From Hymenobacter plasmatis (GTDB lineage: Bacteria > Bacteroidota > Bacteroidia > Cytophagales > Hymenobacteraceae): a stretch of 64,000 nt of DNA. Under the pieces are notes generated by a model. The model was given only the letters and a program-made list of their open reading frames with translations, was not told the origin of the DNA and searched no databases. The position numbers were made by a program, and so were the translations under genes. Of the stretch, positions 42,274 through 52,400 are shown piece by piece. The DNA is taken from the NCBI RefSeq assembly GCF_020711255.1, contig NZ_JAJFAW010000021.1:42633-106632 (forward strand), given 5' to 3'. The stretch's first letter is position 1, and the number at the start of each line of letters is the position of its first letter.

Positions 42274-43173
42274 ATGCTTATTTCCATGACCGGCTACGGC
42301 CAGGCCCACCGCGAAACCGATTCCTACACCGCCGCCGTGGAGCTGCGCTCCGTCAATTCCAAAACCTTCGACCTGACCCTGCGCCTGCCCCGGTTCCTGA
42401 TGCCCCACGAGTTGGAAATCCGCAACACCCTGGCCAAGGCCCTGCTGCGCGGCAAAGTCAACCTCAACCTCGATTTTGTGCGGCCCGCCGCGGCCCGCGC
42501 CGCCGCCACTCTTAATAAGGAAGCCCTGGTGGCCGCCTTCCAGGAGCTAAAAAGCGTGGCCGACAGCCTGGGCCTGCCCACTGGCGAAGACACCCTATTG
42601 GCCGCCCTGCGCCTGCCGGGCGTGATTCCCAGCGCCTCCGAAGCGCGCGATGCCGAGCCCGCCGCCGAAGAAGTGGCCTGGGTTGAGCTGCAGCCGCTGC
42701 TCACCGAAGCCATTGCCGCCATGCAGCAGTTCCGGCAAGACGAGGGCACCACGCTCACCGTCGAAATATTGAGCTACGTGGCCACCATCCGCCAGCAGCT
42801 GGCCGCAGTGGAAGAGCACGACCCCGCCCGCATCGAGCACGTGCGCCAGCGCCTGGCCGGCCACCTGGCCGAGCTCACCAGCCACGAGCAGTTCAACGCC
42901 ACGCGCTTCGAGCAGGAGGTGCTCTATTACATCGAAAAGCTCGACATTGCCGAAGAGAAAGTGCGCCTAGCCGCCCACTTAGCGTATTTCGAGCAGGCAA
43001 TCCACCAGCCCGACGAGGCCGTAGGTAAGAAGCTCGGCTTTCTGGCCCAGGAAATCGGCCGCGAAATCAACACCATCGGCTCCAAGGCCAACGATGCGAC
43101 CGTGCAGCACCTGGTGGTGGGCATGAAAGAGGAGCTGGAAAAAATAAAAGAACAGCTAAATAACATTCTTTAA
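42274..43173 (+). CDS. yicC: YicC family endoribonuclease
   Basis: 299 residues from ATG 42274. The opening MTGYGQAHRETDSYTAAVELRSVNSK is the family N-terminus and the C-terminal DUF1732 part ends with GKKLGFLAQEIGREINTIGSKANDA, its best conserved motif. YicC proteins of Escherichia coli and Bacillus (YloC) are metal-dependent endoribonucleases, in E. coli helping to degrade the RyhB small RNA; the target here is unknown. The longer start at 42193 adds unrelated residues. Monocistronic; the AT-rich gap after it separates it from the DcrB-like gene. Confidence 0.93.
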   Translation: MLISMTGYGQAHRETDSYTAAVELRSVNSKTFDLTLRLPRFLMPHELEIRNTLAKALLRGKVNLNLDFVRPAAARAAATLNKEALVAAFQELKSVADSLGLPTGEDTLLAALRLPGVIPSASEARDAEPAAEEVAWVELQPLLTEAIAAMQQFRQDEGTTLTVEILSYVATIRQQLAAVEEHDPARIEHVRQRLAGHLAELTSHEQFNATRFEQEVLYYIEKLDIAEEKVRLAAHLAYFEQAIHQPDEAVGKKLGFLAQEIGREINTIGSKANDATVQHLVVGMKEELEKIKEQLNNIL

Positions 43174-43509
43174 GAATACAATATTTTACCGGTTTAGAAC
43201 TATTCAAGCAACGCCACCCGTGACCCATCCCTCAAATAAACGAGGATAAATTGTACTTTAAGGTTAATATTTACAATCTAAAAAGTGTATAAAGCATTTT
43301 GGCAGGAGATTTGAGTAAGGCAACGCATTCCTTTTGACTATTTACAACCCACCGAATCTTAAGCTGTTATTGATAAAAAGGCTGGGTCAGCTCCGGCACT
43401 TTAAAAAATAATTGCAATATTTGTGTTCGAAAAGTTGGATACCTGATTATTGTATCTAACTTGGGTCTAACAAAGGCTTTTTAGTTACTCACTTTTTATC
43501 CCCTTTAGT
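43174..43509. other. AT-rich intergenic stretch
   Basis: 336 bases, visibly poorer in GC than the genes on either side. No coding frame. The only structure noticed is the palindrome listed separately at 43435-43459. Confidence 0.6.
43435..43459. promoter_or_regulatory. Operator-like palindrome
   Basis: TTGGATAC, 9 bases, GTATCTAA: arms match at 7 of 8 positions. It lies 51 bases before the DcrB-like gene, where a regulator could bind; no regulator is known. Confidence 0.3.
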
Positions 43510-44046
43510 ATGAAATCTACACTTCTACTCTGTATCCTGGGACTGTTACTTACGGCTGCGCGTCCGGCATCCGAAATTGAGCTGGTTAAGAAGCGCGTGC
43601 TAAGCGAGCGGGTGGAAATCCTGATTCCCAAAGGCTTCGAGGTGATGACCGAAGAGCAGATGGACTTCGCCTATGCCAAAGCCCAGAGCCGCCCGAGCGT
43701 TATTTTCACCAACAACAACCTGGTGAGCCTGGCCTTCAACTACAGCGACAACGACGCCGACCAGGACATGGTCGACATCTACGCCGCCTCGTTTGGCAAG
43801 ACCTACCACAAGCAATACAAAGACGCCACCTGGTTTGGCGACGGCGTGAAAAACATCAACAACCGCAAGGTGGGCTACATGGAATTCATGAAGCCGGAGA
43901 TGGGCCACGAAGTCTACACGCTGGTGTTCTTCACCGATGTGGAAGGCAAACTGATGATTTGCACCTTCAACTGCGCCGACCGCCAGAAGCCCGAATGGGA
44001 GCCCATCGCCAAGCAAATCATGCTGTCGGTGAAAGCCAAAGGCTAA
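43510..44046 (+). CDS. DcrB/PsbP-like exported protein
   Basis: 178 residues with a signal peptide (LLLCILGLLLTAARPAS). The remainder has an alpha/beta layout with VEILIPKGFEVMTEEQMDFAY and ending KPEWEPIAKQIMLSVKAK, similar to the DUF1795/DcrB fold (SCOP Mog1p/PsbP-like). This group holds lipoproteins or periplasmic proteins with poorly defined roles. No lipobox here, so probably periplasmic. Upstream is an AT-rich 336-base region with a candidate operator; a bidirectional terminator follows. Confidence 0.66.
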   Translation: MKSTLLLCILGLLLTAARPASEIELVKKRVLSERVEILIPKGFEVMTEEQMDFAYAKAQSRPSVIFTNNNLVSLAFNYSDNDADQDMVDIYAASFGKTYHKQYKDATWFGDGVKNINNRKVGYMEFMKPEMGHEVYTLVFFTDVEGKLMICTFNCADRQKPEWEPIAKQIMLSVKAKG

Positions 44047-44078
44047 GCAACCCCACTCGATATAATTATTCGTTAGCT

Positions 44079-44113
44079 AAAAGCCCCTGCAGCCACTGCA
44101 GGGGCTTTTTTTG
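44079..44113. terminator. Bidirectional intrinsic terminator
   Basis: Stem AAAGCCCCTGCAG / CTGCAGGGGCTTT with a 3- to 4-base loop and T7 run, between the convergent DcrB-like and VanZ-M28 genes. Confidence 0.92.
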
Positions 44114-44117
44114 TGCG

Positions 44118-45887
44118 TTATCGGGCGGCGCCCAGCTCGTTCAGGAAGTCGCGCACGAGGCCAAACGCCCCAGCAAAGCCTGCCAACGACAACGCTTCCG
44201 GCCGGTCGTTTACATCGTGGTACGCGGTGCTCCCGCCGCGCGTGTAGATGAAAAAGGCGGGCACGCCGACCTCGGAGAAGGGAAAGTGGTCGGAGTTGGC
44301 AGCGCGGCCGCGGGCGCTCAGCGCAGGCAGGTAGTGGTGGGCCTCGTTGAGCGCCAGCAGGCGCTGGTAGGGCACCTCAAACACTTTGCCGTTGACGACG
44401 GTGGCGCCCTGCTCGCCGGTGCCCAGCAAGTCCAGGTTCACCAGAAACTTGATGCTCTTGAGCGGCAACAGCGGATGCGCCACAAAGTAGGAGGAGCCCA
44501 GCAGCCCGGCTTCTTCGGCCCCAAATAGGAGAAAGACCACCGAGTAGGCGGGCCGGTTTTCGGGGCGGGCGTAGTGCGCGCCCAGCTCCAGCAGCAGGGC
44601 CACGCCGCTGGCATTGTCGTTGGCCCCGGGGAAGTAGGTGCTTTTGCCCATCATGCCTAGGTGGTCGTAGTGCGCCGTCACCACCAGGAACGAATCGGGC
44701 TGGGCGCTGCCGCGCACGATGGCGGCGAGGTTCTGGGTTGGGTACTGGCGAATCAACTTAGCCTCGACTTCCAGATGCACGCCTTTCATCTGGTTCGGCT
44801 CGGTGGTCGCCGCCGGCCAGTCGGCCGCGGTGGGCAGGGCCAGCAGCTTTACCTGGGCGCTTTGCCCACTGGCCAACGAGGCCGTCAGCTTGGGCACGAG
44901 CGTGATGCGGGCGGCGGCCGTTTCCAGGGCCTGGCGTAGGGCCGGCCAGTGGGCCAGCTGGCTTTCGTCGCGCGCTGTGAGCAGCACAGCCCCTGGCAGG
45001 CGGGTAAGTTGAGCTATGCTGCGTTGGCGTACCAGGGAATCTGTGAAGGCCAGCGTATCGAGCCGCACCAGCCGGCTGCCCCAATCCAGCTTGCCACTAC
45101 CCGAATTGGGAGCGGCGATAAAGTCCCGGCCCGGCTGCAGATGCCTGGGCTGAGGCTTCCCGCGAACGGGGCCGGAGGGCAATACATCGAGTTGTAGCTT
45201 CCCCGGAAAGGTATTCACATCCAACGTAAACGGCTGGGTATAATCCTGAGCCAGCGGCTGCAGCTTCAATTCACGCAAGCGCCCCCGCAGGTAGGCGGCC
45301 GCTTTATGCTCGCCCTGCTGCACGTAGCCCCGGCCGTGCAATTCCGGCGAGGCCAGCTTCGCGATGGTGCGGCGCGCTCGGAATAGGTCCTGAGCTGCCG
45401 CCGGCGCGGGCCGGGCGCCAATCGCCGCGCCGGCCAGCAGCAGCCCAACCCAAGCTGGAAACCGGAGCGGCGAGCGGCGGGCCAGGCGGGCCGCCCCGGC
45501 CGTGGCTACACCCACCGCCAAGGCGGCGCCGATGGCGTCGCTCAGCAAGTCGGTCCATTCGCCGTGGCGGCCCAGGGCCATGTTGTATTGCAGCACCTCA
45601 ATCAGCCCACCGAATACGATGCTGCCCAGCAGCGCGGCCCGCCCGGCGCGGAGGGCCAGCGCCGGCCAGCGGCGCTGCCGCCGCAGCGAAAACCAGCTCA
45701 ACCCGGCCAGCACCAAAAACACGCCCGCGTGGGCGGCTGTGTCGAACGACAACAGCTCCCACACGGGCGTGACGGGCATCTTATCGGCGGGCGTGAGGGT
45801 GAGCACCAGCACCACGGCGGCCCAACCCAGTGGGAGGGACGCATACGGGCGTGGGGCCGGCCGCTCCGGCTTGCCGAGGGGTAGCAT
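44118..45887 (-). CDS. VanZ-like membrane domain fused to M28 peptidase
   Basis: 589 residues from ATG 45887 (an in-frame TTG is at 45893). Residues ~20-130 are a VanZ-like four-helix domain (FDTAAHAGVFLVLAGL ... GLIEVLQYNMALGRHGEWTDLLSDAIGAALAVG). A hydrophobic, signal-peptide-like stretch (FPAWVGLLLAGAAIGARPAP) then leads into a zinc peptidase of family M28 with ligands in TAHYDHLG, PGANDNASG, LFGAEEAGLLG, LVNLDLLG and STAYHDVND. No ATG lies in frame between the two halves, but a GTG does (in AALAVGVATAG), so a second internal start is possible. It is last in the minus-strand sprA-gcvH group, 26 bases after gcvH. Confidence 0.85.
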   Translation of the reverse strand: MLPLGKPERPAPRPYASLPLGWAAVVLVLTLTPADKMPVTPVWELLSFDTAAHAGVFLVLAGLSWFSLRRQRRWPALALRAGRAALLGSIVFGGLIEVLQYNMALGRHGEWTDLLSDAIGAALAVGVATAGAARLARRSPLRFPAWVGLLLAGAAIGARPAPAAAQDLFRARRTIAKLASPELHGRGYVQQGEHKAAAYLRGRLRELKLQPLAQDYTQPFTLDVNTFPGKLQLDVLPSGPVRGKPQPRHLQPGRDFIAAPNSGSGKLDWGSRLVRLDTLAFTDSLVRQRSIAQLTRLPGAVLLTARDESQLAHWPALRQALETAAARITLVPKLTASLASGQSAQVKLLALPTAADWPAATTEPNQMKGVHLEVEAKLIRQYPTQNLAAIVRGSAQPDSFLVVTAHYDHLGMMGKSTYFPGANDNASGVALLLELGAHYARPENRPAYSVVFLLFGAEEAGLLGSSYFVAHPLLPLKSIKFLVNLDLLGTGEQGATVVNGKVFEVPYQRLLALNEAHHYLPALSARGRAANSDHFPFSEVGVPAFFIYTRGGSTAYHDVNDRPEALSLAGFAGAFGLVRDFLNELGAAR

Positions 45888-45913
45888 AGACAAAGCGGGC
45901 CGAACGGCCGGGC

Positions 45914-46294
45914 TTAAGCGCCTACCAGCTCGCCGTAGGTTTCGGCGGTCAGCAGGTCTTTCAGCTCCTCGGGGTTGGCAATGGAAATCTTCACCATCCA
46001 GCCATCGCCATAGGGGTCCGAGTTCACGGTTTCGGGGGAGTCGGCCAACTTGTTGTTCACTTCCAGCACGGTGCCGGTGATGGGGCTGAACAGGTCCGAA
46101 ACGGTTTTCACAGCCTCCACGGTGCCAAACACGTCGTGCCGGGCCACTTCCTTGTCGAGCGTGTCAATGTCGACGTACACGATGTCGCCCAGCTCTTTTT
46201 GGGCGTGGTCGGTGATGCCAACGTAGGCGACATCGCCTTCAACGCGAATCCATTCGTGGTCCTTGGTGTAGTGCAGGGTGGCGGGCAGGTTCAT
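45914..46294 (-). CDS. gcvH: Glycine cleavage system H protein
   Basis: Lipoyl-carrying shuttle protein of the glycine cleavage complex, 126 residues. The lipoyl domain is complete (HEWIRVEGDVAYVGITDHAQ), with the lipoylated lysine K63 in TVEAVKTVSD, and the usual end segment VNSDPYGDGWMVKISI. It lies between sprA (154 bases upstream) and the VanZ-M28 gene (26 bases), and gcvH next to sprA is an arrangement I recall from other Bacteroidota. Its other partners (gcvP, gcvT) are not in the window. Confidence 0.96.
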   Translation of the reverse strand: MNLPATLHYTKDHEWIRVEGDVAYVGITDHAQKELGDIVYVDIDTLDKEVARHDVFGTVEAVKTVSDLFSPITGTVLEVNNKLADSPETVNSDPYGDGWMVKISIANPEELKDLLTAETYGELVGA

Positions 46295-46334
46295 AGAAAA
46301 TGGTGGGGTGGTGAGGTGTACGGATAGGTTGAGC

Positions 46335-46342
46335 CAAAATTA
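46335..46342 (-). promoter_or_regulatory. Candidate -7 box for gcvH
   Basis: TAATTTTG on the minus strand, about 41 bases before the gcvH ATG; suggests gcvH has its own promoter besides read-through from sprA. No -33 TTG at standard spacing. Confidence 0.38.
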
Positions 46343-46448
46343 GGCAATCCATCCTTGGGGAAGACGCCTGAGCCGAAATTGTTTTGGCCCAAGCCGCGGG
46401 TGGGACCAGCTCGCCTGGCTCCCACCCGCCGGCCTTGCCAGCTCAACT

Positions 46449-49400
46449 TTACTGCGTGAGGCTATAGCGCAGCTGCACGCCGCCTTCGGTGGCCGAGTTG
46501 CGGAAGGCGTTGCTGATGCGCGGCGTGGTGATGGTCTGGCTGTAGTAGAGCTGCAGGTTGAGCCGGGTGTTCAGCAAATAGTCGATGGTGGGGCGCAGCT
46601 GGAAGGTTCTGGAGCCGTTCGTAATCTGGCCTTCGGCGCGGCCCACCTGGCCGGGGTCGCCGGGGCCGGTGGGGTCCACCACGTCGAGAATGCTGCGCTG
46701 CACCGTGATGTTGTCGCGAATGCTCAGGTCGAGGCGGGCGGTGAGGTTGTTGCGCAGCACCCGCTGCTCGCCCTTCACCCGGAAGGGCAGCTTGAGGCTG
46801 TTGGTAGCGTAGCCCAGGCCCAGCACAATTTCGTTGGTGTACAGCTCGGTTATCTGGGCATTGGTGGTGTTCAGCACCACGGCCCGGTCGGTGCGGTACT
46901 CGAGGCGGCCCGTGGCCCGGCTCACGGTCTGGAAGTTGACCCCCACCAGCGGCGAGAGGCGCTCGATAATGCTCACCTGGCCCACCACGTAATACGGAAT
47001 GAACTGGCCCGCCGTGTTCAGGCGGTTGGGGAACTGGTTATCGGGATTGAAGTCGGACTGGTAGACCGTGGACGTGGTGTAGCTGCCCACGCTGTAGGTA
47101 GACGAGTAGGCGTGGTTGAGCGTAAACGAGGAGAAGTAGCGCTTGATGAGCGGCAGGTCGGCAAAGCCGTTGTAATCCAGGCGCCAGTTGGGCAGCGGGA
47201 ACATCGCAAACGGGTCGAACTTCTTGGCCTGGTAGCCGTCGGACGACCGACCGTGGTAGGCATCGATAAAGCTCTGCACCAGCACTTCCTGCGAATTGAA
47301 CCCGTAGCCTGCCTCGGGGTTGCCCGAAGCGGGGTTGGCCGAGGCCAGGCGCTGGCGCACAAACGCCCGGTTTTTCACAAACTGGCTAAAGGCCTTGGAC
47401 GTCTCCCCGTTGGCCCCCAGGTCGCCAAACAAGGTCTGGATGGTGATGGTAGAGGTCTGGAACGAGCCGGTGCCCAGCAGCGGGTGGTCGGCCAGCACAA
47501 AGCGGCCGGTGCGGGGGTCCACCACGGGCGTGAGCAGCACCGAGTCGAGCAGGGTGCGGTAGTACACTTCTTTGTTGCGGGCCAGCTGCCGGCGGGCGTC
47601 CACCTGGATGTTGAAGCCGCGGAAGGGCTCCAGGGCCGTGCGCACCGTGAAGGTCTCGGTGAGCAACGAGCTCAGGGGCGTGTTGAGGTACTCGCTGTTT
47701 TGGGTGTACCAGCCGTTGTCGCGGGCGCGGGTGTACAAGTCGTCGAGGCCGTACTGCTTGCCCAGGATGAAGGGCACGCCCGGCGCGGTCAGGTCCTGGT
47801 CGAGGCCAAAGAGGTGGGTTTTGGGCAGGTAGCCGGGCAGCAGCGTGCCATTGGTGCGCACGTAGGTGAAGTTGATGGAGCGGGCCGTCATCAGCGAGCG
47901 AAGCACGGCTTTCACAAAGCGGTTTTTCTCCTTCGTGGTGTCGGCCGGCGCGGCGGCTTGCCGCTGGCCGCCTTCGCTGGGCTGGGCCTGGTTCTGGAGC
48001 TGGGGCCGGGCGGCGGGCGGCGGCGCGTTGTTGATGATGTTCAGGAACCGCACCTTGTTGTAGAGCTTCACCAGGTCGATGCGGCCGTTGGCGCTCACTT
48101 CGGCGTTGTTCTGCACGGTGTTGCCCAGCTGGAGCGCGTAGGTCAGGGTATCCTTGGCTTCGTCGCCGGTGGGCACCGGGTACCGCGGCGCCCGCAACGA
48201 CGCCGACGACGCCTGCCAGGTATAGTTGGCCGAGTAGCGGGTGTCGGCGCTTATCCAGTCGGTGAGCGGGAACTTGTCCAGCGGCAGCCGGTACGTGAGC
48301 GAAGCCACCTGGTTGAAGTTGATGGTGCGGCCGCCGCGCAGCAGGTTGCGCTTACGCAGGCTGTCGTTGCGAATGGCATCGGGGCTGTCTCCGATGCTGC
48401 GGCCGCGGCCTTCGTCTATCACGCCGCGGTTGGTGGCGGTGTAGTCAAAAATCAGGCTCTTGGTCAGGTCCCACTTCAGGTCATAGATGCGGCTGATGAA
48501 GAACGATTTTTGAATCACGGGCGCAATGCCTTCGCTGCTGGGCAGGGTGCCCGGCTGCAGGCTGCGCTGCAGAAACCGCTCGTTGTAGCGCCGGTCCAGG
48601 TCGGTGCGGAAGGAGAAGCGCGAGGGCAGGGGCGTGAAGTTCAGGTCCTGGAAAATCTTCAGGTACGGGTTATCCAGGGCCTTCACCTTGCTCAGGAGCG
48701 TGTAGTTCTTGGGCGTGGTCTGGTACACGTAGGCCAGGGCGGCGGTGTAGGCCTTGGTGTAGTCGCGCTCAGTGCGGATGTCGGAGTGCAGGCGGTCGGT
48801 GAGGGAGTAGCTCACGGCTAGGTTTTCCACGTCCCAGGGCTTGGGGGTGGCGGCCGGGGCACCGGGCTTGCCGGGGCCGCGCTCCTTGCGCACGTTCAGC
48901 ACCGAGATGCTGCGGCTGGTGGTTTGGTCAATCACCTTTTTGCGGTACTCGGCCTGCGCGGTGGCGTCAATCTTTTTGTCCTTGTCCACGAACTTCTGTA
49001 GGCTTTGCTCCAGCTTGGTGTCGGGGTCGAGCGGGTCGTATAGCGGCGCGCGGCTTTCGTGGCCCAGCTGCAGCAGCACGGGCACGCGCAGCTGCAGCTG
49101 CTGGGGCAGGAACTTCTCGGCCGCCACGGTAGCCTGCAAGTCGCCGCGGAAGGCGTCGTCGATGGAGCGCTGCTGCACCTTGTCCTGCAGCCCGCCGAAG
49201 CCCACGCTGGTGTAGCTGCCCGTGGCCGTCACGTTGGCCACGTCGGCCATCTTCACGTTGAGCCGGGCGGTGGCGGCGTAGCCGGCCTGCTGCTCAAAGT
49301 CAAACACCCGGAACTCATCGGCCCACAGGTTGGCCGTGATGGAGCTGGTGCTGGGGTTGTTGGCGTCGCCGGTGGGGTTGAGCATGCCAATCATCACGCC

Positions 49401-52400
49401 CTGCACCGCCGAGAAGTCGGGGTTGCCCACCACCGTGATGGTGCCGCCGTTGGGCAGCGTTTTGGTGTAGGGAATCAGCAGGTTGGGGTTTATCTGCCGG
49501 TTGCGCTCCGATTTGGCGTCGATAAAATCCTGAAACGACACGTCGATGCGGTTCTCGGTGGGCCACACATCGTCTTGGCTGGTTTTGCCGGGCTGCGTGA
49601 GCTTCAGCGGCAGCGCGTACTGGTAGTAGTTCTGGGTGTAGTCGGTACCGATGCGGATAAAGGCCTGCACGTCCTTGTCGGTCAGGCTGGCGTCTTCCGA
49701 GTCGCCGTGCAGGAACAGGCGCAGGCGCTTGTAGCGCAGCATGTTGATGCTAAGATTCTTGTAGGCCGCCTTGGCGTAGCCGTCGCGCAGGTTGGTTACC
49801 GAGAGGCGCAGGCTTTGCTCGTTTTGCAGGCGCGAGGTGCTGCTGCTGCCGTACTCCTTGTCGCGCAGGATGCCGGGCGGCGAGATGTAGGGGATTTTGC
49901 CCGACGCAGCGCCCTTGGGGTTATAGGAAAGGCCGTTTTCCTCCACGCTCACCGTCGAAATGTTGAAGGCGTCGGCGTCGGTGAGCTGGCCCACCGGCGG
50001 CTGGTTGCCCTGGCGGGTGTCCACGATGCGGTAGAGGAAGCGGCGCCACTGGTTGGCCACGAACTGCGGCTGCACCAGGCGCAGCACCACCGGCTGCTGC
50101 CAGCCGGTCATGTACATGCGCAGAAAGCGGATGGACTTGAAGCCGAACTCCTGGGTGGCCCCGCGCACGGTGTAGCCCTCCCGAATCGGTATGCGGAACT
50201 GGTACCAGGTCACTTCGTCGCCGTTGGTGCGCTCGTCCTTGTTCGTCACCTTGTCGATGATGAAGTTCTGGCCCACTTCCAGGCCGCCCCCGGGCACCGT
50301 GGGCGGGCGCAGCGAGATTTTGTATTCGTAGTAGCGCTCCACTTCCTGCACCACGTTGTCGCGGTTCAGGTCTTCCTTGTCGGGGTAGGCGGTGGAGCTG
50401 CGCTGGTCGTTTTCGTTGGAGTTGCCCTCGTAGCCGTTGTAGTTCTTGTAGCGGCCCAGAATCTTGGCGTTGGCCTGGTCGTAGCTGGGGTCGAGGTGGT
50501 GGCGGAAGTCGTCGCCGGAGGGGTCGGGCAGGGCGGTGTACTGCGGGCCAAACTGGGGCTGGGCCTTTTCGTTGGCGTCGTTCACGCCGTCGAGGCCCAC
50601 GTCTTGCCGGGCCCGGGCGCCGGGCGCCGCGTTGAAGGCATCGGTGAGAAACTGCTGCTTGGTCACGCGGCCCCACACGGTGGCCTTGCTGTTGTCGGCT
50701 ATCTCCTGCGGGTCGTCGGACGTGGGCAGGCCGTTTTCAAACTCGTGCTGGTTGTCATCCTTCAGCACGTCTTCGCTCACGTTTCCGAGGTTGATGAGCA
50801 GGTCGCCGCCGGTGGTGTTGGCCTGGTCGTTGCCGTCCTGGTCGGTGATGTTCACCCGCGAGGCCGGCGCGTTGGGGTTGGTCGCCTTCAGGAACGGGTC
50901 CATCATCCAGAACTCCAGGTACTCGATGTTGGCGTTGTCGAAGTCGGTATCGAACGTAATGGCCCTGCTGATGCCGCCGAACTTGTCCTCGGGCCGCTCG
51001 GCGCCGGTAAACTTCTTGCCGTCGGTCTGGATGTTGGGGTTGTAGTTATAGGGGCCCCGCTCGCCGGGGTAGTAGGCCATGTCAAACGTGTACTCGTAGC
51101 CGTTGCCGGTCGAGCCCAGGTCCTTGTTCGGGAACACCTCGTCGCGCTTCACGCCGCGGGTGTAGTGGTTGGCCAGGTCGGCCGTGCCGATGTTGCCGGG
51201 TACGTTCTGGCCGCCGGTGTAGTAGCTCTGGTCCACGGTGTACCAGGCCAGCTTGGCGCGCTGGTAGTTGTAGGCCAAGCCCACGGCGGTGCTGCCCTTC
51301 ACGGGCAGCGGCGTGGAAGCCAGGCGCCACGCCGGAATGGAGGCCAGCCCACCGAGGGTGTAGGGCGTGCGGGCGTTTTCGAAGTCGTCGATGTACGACA
51401 CGCCGTTTTCGCCGTTGCCCAGCTGCGAGCGGCCCGGCAGCAGCTTGGCAAACTCCCCGCTGAAGGCAATGGTCGAAATCTCCTTGGTCGAGATAAACGG
51501 CAGCATGTCGAGGTACTTGGTCAGCACCCGGCTGTCCTTGCGGATGCTGCCATCCAGCCCAATAATGGTGTTGTTGCCCGGCTCGTCGCCGATGTTCACG
51601 CGGTTGATGCCCGGGGCCTGGTTTTCCAGCAAGTGCAGGGCCGTGCCGCCGATGTTCACGTCCTTGTTGAGCCGGTAATCCATGCGCACGCCCACCAGCT
51701 TCCGCGGCTGCACCTGCACCAGGGCATTTTTCTCAAACTCGACCCGCAGCTCGTTGGCCGAGTTCAGGTAGGCCGGGTTCAGGATTTTCACCTTGGCCTG
51801 GTCATAAAACACCTGGTAGTCCACGCCTTCGGTGAGTAGCGTAGAGCCCGAGCGCACCCGCACCGAACCCTGCGCAATGCCAATGCCGGGCAGGCTGATT
51901 TCGTCGGAGCCGGCCCCGCCCTGGAAGCGCCCGCGCAGGAAGAACTTGTCCTTTTCCTGCCGCTGCTGCGCGTCGCTCTGGGTCTGGTTGTACAGCTCCG
52001 AGTACACGTACCGGTCAATCAGGTCGGTTTCGCCCACCAGCTGGGTTTGCAGGTAGGAGCCAAACGGCTCAATATTCGGGAAGATGATTTTGCCTAGCTC
52101 CGGGTCGATGGTGATGCCGGGGAAGTAGTCAAAGTTGCCGTCCGGGTTGCGGTCGTTGTTGGAGTTCACGTGGTCGAGGTTGAGCACCTCAATCAGCGGG
52201 CGGTTGGCAATGCGCGCGCCTTCCTTCAGCGAAATCAGGTCGACCCCGGTCGCGTCGTCTTTGTAAATGATTTGCAGCTGGAAGTTGTCGCGCTGCAGCT
52301 GCGAGGCGTTCAGGGGATAGATGTTTTTCATCATCAAATCCCAGGTCGGCGTGTTGCGGGTGCGCAGGTTCGGGTTCTGCGGGTTCTTGGCGGGGTCGGC

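Noticed and set aside
49059..51839. A 926-codon open frame antisense to sprA, plus others at 47112-48821 and 52170-53984
   Set aside because: Shadow frames of a GC-rich gene; composition is VGH/AV-rich and they have no motifs. SprA on the other strand is clear.
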